Source: Porticoccaceae bacterium
Lineage (GTDB): Bacteria > Pseudomonadota > Gammaproteobacteria > Pseudomonadales > Porticoccaceae
Direction of reading: 5' to 3'
Length of the DNA stretch: 64,000 nucleotides
Assembly (NCBI GenBank): GCA_018663035.1
Contig: JABJEX010000047.1
Location: forward strand, 1-64,000
Under the pieces are notes generated by a model, which saw only the letters and a program-made list of their open reading frames with translations, was not told the DNA's origin and searched no databases. Positions 1 through 8,918 of the stretch are shown here, piece after piece (within the stretch, counting starts at the first letter, position 1; each line of letters begins with the position of its first letter). A program made the position numbers and the translations under genes.

Positions 1-1
1 G

Positions 2-223
2 TTCTTTAATGAAACCTTTGTCTATGTTCGTGAACTGACTGGTGATAATCAGGCCATACTGGAGTTTAAGGTCGAGATTAACGGCATTACCGTAAACGGT
101 GTAGACATGATGACTTGGGATGAGACTGGCCAAATTATTGACTTTAAAGTAATGATACGGCCGCTAAAGGCAGTGAGCCTGATCCATGAAAATATGGGCA
201 AAATGCTGGCGGCGCACAAATAA
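2..223 (+). CDS. C-terminal fragment of a SnoaL/NTF2-like family protein (5' truncated by window edge)
   Basis: Open frame from base 2: FFNETFVYVRELTGDNQAILEFKVEINGITVNGVDMMTWDETGQIIDFKVMIRPLKAVSLIHENMGKMLAAHK*; resembles the C-terminal part of SnoaL-like proteins. Confidence 0.6.
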   Translation, partial: FFNETFVYVRELTGDNQAILEFKVEINGITVNGVDMMTWDETGQIIDFKVMIRPLKAVSLIHENMGKMLAAHK

Positions 224-224
224 C

Positions 225-1148
225 ATGTCTTTGCGAATACTGCTGACCCTGACCCTGTGCTTGGCTAATTTTTATGTTGCAGCCGATCAGACTGAACGTC
301 CTTACCTCTATGTGCTGGGAGTTGCCCAAGATGCCGGTTATCCGCAGGCAGGCTGTTATCAGCAACACTGCATGCCAGGATGGGTTGATGCAAAGCGTGA
401 ACTGGGTGCCACCGCCTTGGCTCTGGTGGATCCTAAAACAAGAAAGACCTACCTATTTGAGGCAACTCCGCATCTGCCGCGGCAACTTTATAGGCTTGAG
501 CAACAGGCAGGGGGCTATGCGCTGTCGGGTGTATTTCTTACCCATGCCCATATTGGTCATTATGCAGGCCTGATTTTTTTTGGTCATGAGGCCATGGGTG
601 CTAGCAATATACCGGTGTTTGCCATGCCACGAATGGCCGACTATCTAAGTTCCAACGGCCCCTGGAGTCAGTTGGTGGCCTTCAATAATATTATTTTGCA
701 GCCGCTAGCCCACAATCGCACTGAAACGCTTTCAGGTCTCGGTGTTACCCCGTTTTTAGTGCCTCACCGCGATGAATTTTCTGAAACCGTGGGCTATTCC
801 ATAAAGGGCCCAGCCAAGACTGCGCTATTTATCCCAGATATTAATAAGTGGTCAGTCTGGGAAAAGGATATTGCCGAGGTTATTAAGACGGTCGACTATG
901 CTCTGCTGGATGCGACATTTTTTGGCGACGGTGAGCTACCTGGACGGGATATGTCCAAAGTTCCGCACCCCCTAGTAACAGAAACCATGGAGGCTCTGGC
1001 AGCGTTGGGGCCAGAGCAGCGAGAAAAAGTCTGGTTTATTCATATGAACCATACCAATCCGCTGTTAAACCCTGAGAGCACAGAGGCCTTAATGGTGCGT
1101 GCTGCCGGCTATAATATTGCTACACAATCTACTCGCCTCGACCTCTGA
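225..1148 (+). CDS. PqqB-like MBL-fold metallohydrolase, secreted (signal peptide)
   Basis: ATG at 225 inside the 186-1148 ORF gives MSLRILLTLTLCLANFYVAADQ signal peptide; LTHAHIGHYAGL motif and PqqB-like layout. Confidence 0.8.
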   Translation: MSLRILLTLTLCLANFYVAADQTERPYLYVLGVAQDAGYPQAGCYQQHCMPGWVDAKRELGATALALVDPKTRKTYLFEATPHLPRQLYRLEQQAGGYALSGVFLTHAHIGHYAGLIFFGHEAMGASNIPVFAMPRMADYLSSNGPWSQLVAFNNIILQPLAHNRTETLSGLGVTPFLVPHRDEFSETVGYSIKGPAKTALFIPDINKWSVWEKDIAEVIKTVDYALLDATFFGDGELPGRDMSKVPHPLVTETMEALAALGPEQREKVWFIHMNHTNPLLNPESTEALMVRAAGYNIATQSTRLDL

Positions 1149-1182
1149 AAGGCTTTACACAACATAGGCCACAACTCTGATA

Positions 1183-1737
1183 ATGCATATTCCTGTTAAA
1201 CCACTAAAACAATACCCCTTCTGGCTGAGGCCATTTTTTTGGAATCAACAGCGTAAATATGGCGCTGTCCTTGACCCGGGATTGCTCTGGGGTCGAGTAC
1301 CAACACTGTTTGCTGCAGTGGCGCTGCTGTACGGCGCAATTGATCGTAAAAGATCCCCTATCGATCAGGTCCTTCGGTCCTTGGTAACAGTGCGAGTTTC
1401 ACAGATTAACTGGTGTCATTTCTGTGTCGATATAAATTCTGCTACCTTGGCCGCCAGAGCCGGCTCAATGGAAAAGGTAGAGCAGCTTGAGCACTGGCGC
1501 GAATCTGCAGTCTATACGGATAAAGAACGCGTCGCCCTGGAGTATGCAGAGGCCGTTACCTATTCCCATCAACAGATCAGCGCAGACTTGATGGCAAGGC
1601 TGAAAACATTTTTTAGCGATGATGCTCTGGTCGACCTCACTGGCCTCATTGCTTTTCAAAATCTCTCCAGCAAATTTAATGCAGCCTTAGATGTCCCAGC
1701 TCAGGGCTTTTGTCAGCTGGGTGAGCAGCCTAAATAA
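1183..1737 (+). CDS. Carboxymuconolactone decarboxylase / AhpD-like family protein
   Basis: SQINWCHFCVDINSA CxxC-type motif and helical CMD-like context. Confidence 0.8.
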   Translation: MHIPVKPLKQYPFWLRPFFWNQQRKYGAVLDPGLLWGRVPTLFAAVALLYGAIDRKRSPIDQVLRSLVTVRVSQINWCHFCVDINSATLAARAGSMEKVEQLEHWRESAVYTDKERVALEYAEAVTYSHQQISADLMARLKTFFSDDALVDLTGLIAFQNLSSKFNAALDVPAQGFCQLGEQPK

Positions 1738-1828
1738 GCACGCATAATAGGGTACTAAGTGATGCTATTGGCTCCACACAGAATAACGAGAGGGTTATTT
1801 TAATGTTCGTTTTTGCCGCGCTCGATGG

Positions 1829-2125
1829 TTGCCTGTGAGTATTGATGTGCATAATCTGGTTGATCCAGACATTAGCTGTGCCAGCTGCAAAGCGGACTGT
1901 TGCAAGCTGGAGGTTATGCTTATCACTGATACCGGTGTGCCAAGAGAATACATCAGTGAGGATCGCTGGGGTGCTGAAACCATGACGCGTCTCGCCGACG
2001 GATGGTGTGCAGCGTTGGATCGCAGCACCATGATGTGCCGGATTTATGAGCATCGCCCCTGGATCTGCAGGGAGTTTGAGATGGGAGCCCAGGACTGTCA
2101 GGTCGAGCGCTTAAAAGCGGACTAA
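1829..2125 (+). CDS. YkgJ family cysteine-cluster protein
   Basis: Cys-rich pattern CASCKADCCKLE...CAALD...MCRIYEHRPWICREFEMG; start is TTG 1829 or GTG 1835. Confidence 0.85.
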   Translation: MPVSIDVHNLVDPDISCASCKADCCKLEVMLITDTGVPREYISEDRWGAETMTRLADGWCAALDRSTMMCRIYEHRPWICREFEMGAQDCQVERLKAD

Positions 2126-2226
2126 TCGGCTCTTGTCCAAATATTCTGGTTGAGCTGGGTCGTTGCAAGAGCCCAACGAGCAAAATCTCTGTATAGTTCG
2201 GACATAATCCCCTGAGGCCATTAGCT

Positions 2227-2523
2227 ATGCCAGATTCTCAACCCAATAACCCGCTGCACGGCATTAAACTTGAACAGGTGGTTACCCAGCTGCAAGAGCA
2301 TTATGGCTGGGCGACTTTGGCTGAGAAGATAAATATTAACTGTTTTAAAACTGATCCCTCGGTCAAGTCGAGCCTTAAATTCCTGCGCAGAACACTTTGG
2401 GCGAGAGAGAAAGTCGAAGCCCTGTATGTCAGGACTTTTGCCAATCAAACTCAGGGTATAAGCACCTCTAGAAAGCCCGCTGCTATCGACCCCTGGGCCA
2501 ACAGCCGGGCGAAAAAACTCTGA
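2227..2523 (+). CDS. VF530/DUF2132 family DNA-binding-like protein
   Basis: [62 protein letters not shown] matches the VF530 family pattern. Confidence 0.85.
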   Translation: MPDSQPNNPLHGIKLEQVVTQLQEHYGWATLAEKININCFKTDPSVKSSLKFLRRTLWAREKVEALYVRTFANQTQGISTSRKPAAIDPWANSRAKKL

Positions 2524-2840
2524 CGTCGCAGTCTTTTAAAATCTGGTCTATCTTTAGATAACTGCCAGATAACTGTCTTTCACAGGCTGCAGAGATCGCT
2601 CTCTAATTTGTGGCCAACCCCTAAAACTTTAAAGTGCTTTACGTCGCGATTCTCCGCTGTGCTGCGGTGATTTACATCGCTTAACAACTGGTAGGGGCGC
2701 AGGGATGGTGAGCAATAAAATCTATCCGCATACTGGTGGCTTGAGGTGTAGTTAAAGGAGAGGGAGAGGAGAGCGACAAGCAGCAGACACTTCGTAAAAA
2801 AGTTAATCAATGTTATTGCAGCAAAAGGGAGCTATTAAAA

Positions 2841-3701
2841 ATGGATTTGTTAGATTCAAAAAACGTTAATAATCGCGTTAAAAAACGCAGCATTGCCATC
2901 GCCTGCTTGGTTCATCTCTATCTAATTTTGGGTACTCTCGGCATTTGGATCATTGTCCTTGCAGTATTTGGGTTGATTACTGCAACCCTCCTGCGCAACG
3001 ATATTGAAGAGGCAGTCGCCAGCGTAAAAAATTTTAATAAGGCGCAGCCCTCCAAATATTACGGACAGGTTTACACCCATATCCAACATGTGTTCCATCA
3101 TCCGATCAATATCGAGACGGATATCTTTGCCACCATTGAACAAGAGTTAAAAAATAAAACACCGATCAGTGGGCTGGAATCTATCGCTATAACCGATAGC
3201 GACAAAGACTTATTGGCCCCAGAGCAGCGCAGCTTTTTAAAAGGCCAAGCCAGCCCAACTCAGCGTGGCACAACATTAACCCTGATTTTAAACCAGAGCA
3301 GTTTCGGCGCTATCCGCTCGTTCGAATGGCGCGTGATGGTAGGAGGCTATATAGATAAAAATGCTAAATTCAATTTGATAGCTTACTCGCCGTTTACTCT
3401 GCTTTTTTGGATTGGCGCTTACTTAAAGCGCGAGACCAATCTTTTGAATAAAGTGAGAACCGTCTACCCCAGCGCATATAACGATATTGATATCTCAACT
3501 CAGGTGCGTTCAATGAGCGAAACCGTATTCGATGCGATGGTCTTAGCACTGGATAAAAACGGCATAGATACCAGCGATCTAAAAGCACAGAAGCTACAAT
3601 CCATGAATATTAATATTACTGGTGGCAAGGTAAATATGGGCAATGTGGTACAGGGCGCCATGAATAAAATAACCGGTGCGGTGAAAGGTGCTAAGGCATG
3701 A
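2841..3701 (+). CDS. Hypothetical membrane protein with C-terminal NINITGG-x4-GNVVQG motif
   Basis: 286-aa ORF with RBS-like aagggagc; N-terminal hydrophobic segments; Gly/Asn-rich C-terminal motif. Confidence 0.8.
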   Translation: MDLLDSKNVNNRVKKRSIAIACLVHLYLILGTLGIWIIVLAVFGLITATLLRNDIEEAVASVKNFNKAQPSKYYGQVYTHIQHVFHHPINIETDIFATIEQELKNKTPISGLESIAITDSDKDLLAPEQRSFLKGQASPTQRGTTLTLILNQSSFGAIRSFEWRVMVGGYIDKNAKFNLIAYSPFTLLFWIGAYLKRETNLLNKVRTVYPSAYNDIDISTQVRSMSETVFDAMVLALDKNGIDTSDLKAQKLQSMNINITGGKVNMGNVVQGAMNKITGAVKGAKA

Positions 3702-4027
3702 GCAAGCCCGGAATCAATATTAATATTACTGGTGGCCGCGCGACTCTGGGTAACATCAACCAAGGCGACAACAACCATTTAGAGGCCAATCAGAGCCTTT
3801 GCTTTGCGGCCGCTGATTTGGAGCAGTTCAACAGAGCCATAGAAGCCCTAGCCAGTCAAAGCAACAGCGTCTCAGAGGAAGATTACCTTGCACTCAGGAC
3901 AACGGTAGAAAATCTTGCACAGCAACCGCCAAACACTGATATTGTAGAGCGGCTAAAAGATCTCTACCAAAAATACGCCTGGGCCGCGGCTCCATTGCGC
4001 AGATTGTTAGGGCTATTGGTCGCCTAG
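3698..4027 (+). CDS. Hypothetical protein with N-terminal NINITGG-x4-GNINQG motif
   Basis: ATG overlaps upstream stop (ATGA, translational coupling); 21-nt direct repeat shared with the upstream gene. Confidence 0.8.
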   Translation: MSKPGININITGGRATLGNINQGDNNHLEANQSLCFAAADLEQFNRAIEALASQSNSVSEEDYLALRTTVENLAQQPPNTDIVERLKDLYQKYAWAAAPLRRLLGLLVA

Positions 4028-4168
4028 ACTGATCAACCCCGAGATAGAAAATATAAACTAGCTGTAACCGATCAATGTATGTTTTGGTATTATCTTCGAT
4101 TCGATGCTGTACCGCCCTATCCAGAGTTTCAGTATCTCAAACTAGTGTTTTTCTGAGGAGTCGACGTA

Positions 4169-4336
4169 ATGTCCACAGCCTATGGTCTGGTTATTGTAAA
4201 CATTGCTTGTATCTTTGCCTGCTATCTTATCGCTCAAGAGCGTCGCGCAGATGCCCGCTTCTGGGGTTGGATGGGGGCTCTACTCGGCCCACTTGCACTG
4301 CCCTTTGTATTCTTCGCTCAACCAAAAGATAGATAA
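4169..4336 (+). CDS. Small (55 aa) membrane protein, unknown function
   Basis: Read directly: MSTAYGLVIVNIACIFACYLIAQERRADARFWGWMGALLGPLALPFVFFAQPKDR*; gaggag RBS at 4155-4160; stop 1 nt before the next CDS; below ORF-track cutoff. Confidence 0.75.
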   Translation: MSTAYGLVIVNIACIFACYLIAQERRADARFWGWMGALLGPLALPFVFFAQPKDR

Positions 4337-4337
4337 T

Positions 4338-4739
4338 ATGTCTGGTGAAACCGATTTAAAGAGACTTCTCAATGGGCTGTCGCCGCTCATTCTAGAGCCC
4401 TGCTACGTATTTTGTACTCTTGCCAATGGGTGCTACGGAGACTATTCCGAGGCTAAGCCAATCGCCAGTTTTCAGGAGCCAGAGGGTTTGACTCTGGTGC
4501 TAACCAAGGAAAATGCCGATACCTATGGATTGAGTTATGAAGGCCTGTTCCGCTGCATCAGCTTGCAGGTTCACTCCAGCCTTGAAGCTGTGGGGCTAAC
4601 GGCCATCATTTCAGGCAAGCTGGCGTCCTATGATATTAGCGCCAACGTGATCGCGGGTTTCTACCACGACCACGTTTTTGTGCCTGAGCAAGATGCCGAA
4701 CAGGCCCTAGAGCTATTGAATAACCTCAGTAAGCTCTAA
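4338..4739 (+). CDS. ACT domain-containing protein
   Basis: Internal ATG 4338 of ORF 4203-4739: MSGETDLKRLLNGLSPLILEPCYVFCTL...GLTAIISGKLASYDISANVIAGFYHDHVFVP, typical of ACT_7/DUF2241-type proteins. Confidence 0.85.
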   Translation: MSGETDLKRLLNGLSPLILEPCYVFCTLANGCYGDYSEAKPIASFQEPEGLTLVLTKENADTYGLSYEGLFRCISLQVHSSLEAVGLTAIISGKLASYDISANVIAGFYHDHVFVPEQDAEQALELLNNLSKL

Positions 4740-4744
4740 ATATT

Positions 4745-6025
4745 CTAGCTACCGAATACCCCTTTAAAGAAAAAGAAGAACAGAATAGACAGGGCTGCTC
4801 CAGCGGGCAGAGTTACTACCCATGAAAGGAAGATAGAGCCGACCATTCGCAGGTTTAGTGCGCCTATACCTCTAGCCATACCTACACCCAGAACAGCACC
4901 AACCAGAGTATGGGTGGTAGAGATCGGCAAACCAGTACCAGATGCCAAAACAACCGTCGCAGCAGCGCCTAATTCAGCAGCAAAGCCACGGCTTGGCGTG
5001 AGCTCAGTAATCTTGCGTCCAATGGTACCCATTACTTTAAAGCCGTAGGTGGCAAGGCCCACTACGATACCACCACCACCAAGCAACAGAATCCAGCTGG
5101 GCATGGAGCTTTTTGCGGCAATATCGCCACCTGCATTCACTACATTGACAACCGCAGCCAGAGGGCCAACGGCGTTAGCCACGTCGTTAGAGCCGTGTGC
5201 AAAGGCCATGCTACAGGCCGTGAAAATCATGAGTACCGCAAACACCTTTTCAACATTGTAGAAACGATTGCCTTCTTCTTTGGATTCGTCCCGTTCAACT
5301 TTGCTTAATAGATAGGTACCAATAATAGTGACCAAAATACCGAAACCAACAGCGACCAGGGCGTTTTCACCAAAGGACAACTTGATGCCGATATCTTTAA
5401 AAACGTGTTTCAGACCTTTAAGCAGGGTCACCATAGCCATCAAGAAACCCACGGCGAACATGTACATGGGCGCGTACTTTTTTGCACGCTCAAAGGGATT
5501 GTCTTGGATAAGAATCAGCCGCTGAACGCTTCTGAAAATAGCGAAGGAGATAGTGCCGGCCATAACAGGTGAAACCACCCAGCTGGCTACAATAGTGCTG
5601 ACCTTGCTCCAGTTAACCGCATCGTAAGAAACGCCAACAGCCGCAAACCCAACAATCGCTCCGACAATAGAGTGTGTCGTAGAGACCGGCCAGCCCATAA
5701 AACTAGCTATCGCCAGCCAGGTACCAGCAGCCAAAAGGGCCGACAACATTCCGAATACCAGTAGGTCGGGCTGATTAGTAAACACACCGGAGTCGACTAT
5801 GCCTTTGCGGATGGTAGAGGTCACCTCGCCACCCGCCAAATAGGCTCCTGCAAACTCAAAGACCATCGCGATCAATATTGCCTGCTTGATGGTGAGCGCT
5901 TTCGAGCCTACCGAGGTACCCATTGCATTAGCAACATCATTGGCGCCGACACCCCAAGCCATAAAGAAGCCAAACATTGCGGCCATAATGATGAGAATGG
6001 TGCCGTGTTCAGTAAATAGTTCCAT
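4745..6025 (-). CDS. pit: Inorganic phosphate transporter, PiT family
   Basis: GANDVANAMGTSVGSKALT and HGSNDVANAVGPLAAV repeats; many TM segments. Confidence 0.93.
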   Translation of the reverse strand: MELFTEHGTILIIMAAMFGFFMAWGVGANDVANAMGTSVGSKALTIKQAILIAMVFEFAGAYLAGGEVTSTIRKGIVDSGVFTNQPDLLVFGMLSALLAAGTWLAIASFMGWPVSTTHSIVGAIVGFAAVGVSYDAVNWSKVSTIVASWVVSPVMAGTISFAIFRSVQRLILIQDNPFERAKKYAPMYMFAVGFLMAMVTLLKGLKHVFKDIGIKLSFGENALVAVGFGILVTIIGTYLLSKVERDESKEEGNRFYNVEKVFAVLMIFTACSMAFAHGSNDVANAVGPLAAVVNVVNAGGDIAAKSSMPSWILLLGGGGIVVGLATYGFKVMGTIGRKITELTPSRGFAAELGAAATVVLASGTGLPISTTHTLVGAVLGVGMARGIGALNLRMVGSIFLSWVVTLPAGAALSILFFFFFKGVFGS

Positions 6026-6046
6026 AGTGACTGTTCCGAGTAATTA

Positions 6047-6727
6047 TTATTTTGCTAGGAGGAGTTCGAGGCTATTGCCCACGCGTTCTGCAGTATCTGC
6101 AATGGCACCTATATTATCTATGGTGCTGTACAGGAACATAACGTCCACAGGGGGCATATCTGCTTCAAGTTTAAAGAGTCGATGGCGGAGCTTGAGCTCT
6201 TTCTTGTCGACTTTCTGTTCCTGTGCATCCAGCTCTCGGATCAGTTTTTTGACGAATTTGACTTCCTGCCCGGTAAAGCCTGTTTCTAGCAGTTCATCGA
6301 GCTCATTGATGGCTGTCAGTGCTTTTTGGCAGGTTTCGATAGCACTCTGCACAAAACCCATAAAATCGGTTTGCAGTGCGGTGGGTATATCCATTTCGCG
6401 TCCCAGCACGATGCCGCAAACATCCTTAGTGGTGTTAGCAATCTCATCTTGCTGCGCCAAGATGCTCAGCAGATCGCCTCGTGGGACGGGCATAAAGAGG
6501 CTGTTTGGCATATTGAGCCGGAAGTCCTTTTTTAGCTCATCGGCCTTATTTTCGTACTCAACAATTTGATTAAAGATGTTGGTAGCCTGAGGCCAATTAT
6601 CGGCAATGGCTGCCTCAAAGAAGGGCTCTAGCTGGGTAGCGCATCTGACTACTAGGGACATGTGGTCCTGTAGTGGAAGGATAGGAGACTTGCCAAACAG
6701 GTTTGAAATTGGATTACTAAACGCCAT
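6047..6727 (-). CDS. DUF47/TIGR00153 family PhoU-like protein (Pit accessory)
   Basis: Similar to PhoU-like DUF47 proteins; directly upstream of pit on the same strand. Confidence 0.9.
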   Translation of the reverse strand: MAFSNPISNLFGKSPILPLQDHMSLVVRCATQLEPFFEAAIADNWPQATNIFNQIVEYENKADELKKDFRLNMPNSLFMPVPRGDLLSILAQQDEIANTTKDVCGIVLGREMDIPTALQTDFMGFVQSAIETCQKALTAINELDELLETGFTGQEVKFVKKLIRELDAQEQKVDKKELKLRHRLFKLEADMPPVDVMFLYSTIDNIGAIADTAERVGNSLELLLAK

Positions 6728-6806
6728 ATGCTTACCCTCTAATTTGGGTTTCAGTATAGGGCCTTGTCATAAAAATGAAATATTAATATCACTTATATTT
6801 TTGCTG

Positions 6807-8918
6807 TTAAGCTTGGGCGTATTGCTCGGCATGACCAAGCCATCTCGCGATAAGTGGGTCGACCTTTTGTTGGTGGTTAAGCAGGAGTTTTTCAGCGGCT
6901 CGCTTCACCTGTGGCAGCATATGAGCATCACGCTGTAGATCGGCAATATGTAGCTGCATATCGCCGGTCTGCCTAGTGCCTAGCACCTCGCCTGGCCCCC
7001 TGATTTCGAGGTCTTTTTCGGCAATCTTAAAGCCATCAGTAGTTTCGCGCATAATTTTGAGGCGTGCACTGCCATTATTGGAAATAGGAGCGCTATACAG
7101 TAGAACACAGTGGCTGCTCTGTGAGCCTCGACCTACTCGGCCGCGCAACTGATGCAGTTGAGAGAGCCCCAAACGCTCTGCATTTTCGATAATCATCAGG
7201 CTAGCATTGGGCACATCGACGCCTACCTCTATCACTGTGGTCGCTACCAGCAAATTAATGTCACCCGACTTAAATGCGTTCATCACCTCAAGCTTTTCTC
7301 TCGGCTTAAGTCGGCCATGCACCAAACCAATACTCAATTCAGGCAACATTAGCTGTAGCTCGCTGGCGGTTACCTCTGCGGCCTGAGCTTCCAGTACATC
7401 TGATTCTTCAATGAGCGTACAGACCCAATAGGCTTGACGGCCAACAGTGCATGAGGCTCGCACCCGATCTATGACGTCGTTGCGTCGTAGGTTGTTTAAC
7501 ACGACAGTTTCCACCGGGGTTCGGCCTGGGGGCAGTTCGTCTATAACCGAGCAATCTAGATCAGCATAGGCACTCATGGCCAGAGTGCGAGGAATTGGGG
7601 TTGCCGTCATAATTAGCTGATGAGGAGCAGGCCCCATGGCAACAGGGTTATCCGGATTAAAGCCTTTATTGCGCAGCGCCAGACGTTGGTGCACGCCAAA
7701 ACGATGCTGTTCGTCAATAATACTAAGCCCCAAATCATGAAAGCTTACAGCCTCCTGAAACAGAGCATGTGTGCCGATAACCATCTGCGCGGAGCCATCG
7801 ACCATGGCTTCAAGCTGCATTTCTCTGGCCTTGCCTTTAACTTTGCCGGTTAGAAAGGCAACGCGGATGCCTAGGGGGCGAAGCCACTGGTCAAAATTAA
7901 TACGGTGCTGCTCAGCTAAAATTTCAGTGGGCGCCATCAAAACGGCCTGTTTGCCATTGGCTATGGCCTGCACGGCGGCCATGGCTGCTACGACCGTCTT
8001 GCCCGAACCCACATCTCCTTGAACAAGGCGAAGCATGGGTATGGCGGTACTTATATCCTGATTAATTTCGTCTACTACTCTCAGCTGGGCTGCGGTGAGC
8101 GTAAAGGGCAGCTGTTGTAAAAATTTGTCTTGCGCCGTTTTATCTCGCATCAGCACGGGCGCTTGCTGCTGCTGTACTTTTTGGCGTAGACGAAGCAGGC
8201 TTAGGTTATGTGCTATTAACTCTTCAGCGGCCAGTCGTTGCTGCGCTGGGTGTTCGCCCTCGGATAACAGATGCAGCGCAGTCCCGGGTGGCGGGTTGTG
8301 GAGTAGGCGCAATGCGTTATCTAGAGAGTAGCTGAGTTCATGCCCTAACTCTGTTTTTACCTCATTAGGGAGCAGTTCCGCAATCTGATACTCCTGAAGC
8401 TGTTTTAGTGCCTGAGCGCAGAGATCGCGAATCCGAGTTTGAGTAATTCCCTCAGTGGCCGGATATATAGGTGTTAATGTCTCTTCTAGTTGCGCCGGAT
8501 TAGCGCTGTCTAGATACTGATATTCGGGATGGTAGAGTTCGACACCAGATTTTCCTCGCCGCACTTCGCCGAAACAACGCAGGCGAGTACCTGGTTTTAG
8601 GCGCTCCTGTTGAGCTCGATTAAAATGAAAGAATCGCAAAGTAACCACGCCGGTTGAATCTTGGATTCTGCACACTAGACTGCGACGCCGACCAAAAACC
8701 ACATCGCTCGCTCGAATCTCGCCCTCAATAACTACGTCAGACATAGGCTGAATGCCGCCAATGGGGGTGACCTGAGTGCGATCTATGTAGCGCAGCGGGA
8801 GGTGAAAAAGCAGATCTTGCACGCTGTAAAGGCCAAGTTTCTTTAGTTTGGATGCAAGCTGAGGCCCCACCCCATGCAGACTGGTAACGCTTATTTTATC
8901 AAGAGTTTGCGGCGCCAT
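6807..8918 (-). CDS. recG: ATP-dependent DNA helicase RecG
   Basis: Full-length; Walker A QGDVGSGKTVVAA, DEQHRFGVHQR, TATPIPRTLAM, QLRGRVGRG. Confidence 0.97.
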   Translation of the reverse strand: MAPQTLDKISVTSLHGVGPQLASKLKKLGLYSVQDLLFHLPLRYIDRTQVTPIGGIQPMSDVVIEGEIRASDVVFGRRRSLVCRIQDSTGVVTLRFFHFNRAQQERLKPGTRLRCFGEVRRGKSGVELYHPEYQYLDSANPAQLEETLTPIYPATEGITQTRIRDLCAQALKQLQEYQIAELLPNEVKTELGHELSYSLDNALRLLHNPPPGTALHLLSEGEHPAQQRLAAEELIAHNLSLLRLRQKVQQQQAPVLMRDKTAQDKFLQQLPFTLTAAQLRVVDEINQDISTAIPMLRLVQGDVGSGKTVVAAMAAVQAIANGKQAVLMAPTEILAEQHRINFDQWLRPLGIRVAFLTGKVKGKAREMQLEAMVDGSAQMVIGTHALFQEAVSFHDLGLSIIDEQHRFGVHQRLALRNKGFNPDNPVAMGPAPHQLIMTATPIPRTLAMSAYADLDCSVIDELPPGRTPVETVVLNNLRRNDVIDRVRASCTVGRQAYWVCTLIEESDVLEAQAAEVTASELQLMLPELSIGLVHGRLKPREKLEVMNAFKSGDINLLVATTVIEVGVDVPNASLMIIENAERLGLSQLHQLRGRVGRGSQSSHCVLLYSAPISNNGSARLKIMRETTDGFKIAEKDLEIRGPGEVLGTRQTGDMQLHIADLQRDAHMLPQVKRAAEKLLLNHQQKVDPLIARWLGHAEQYAQA

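Noticed and set aside
1803-1838. 11-codon ORF (MFVFAALDGCL*) overlapping the YkgJ start, possible leader peptide
   Set aside because: Too short, no SD of note, no attenuator structure seen; could be chance.
4075-4332. 85-aa plus-strand ORF in the ORF track
   Set aside because: Cys/Arg-rich, out of frame with the better-supported 55-aa membrane protein at 4169-4336.
5886-6569. 227-aa plus-strand ORF rich in Ser
   Set aside because: Antisense shadow of pit and the DUF47 gene, which have clear family signatures on the minus strand.
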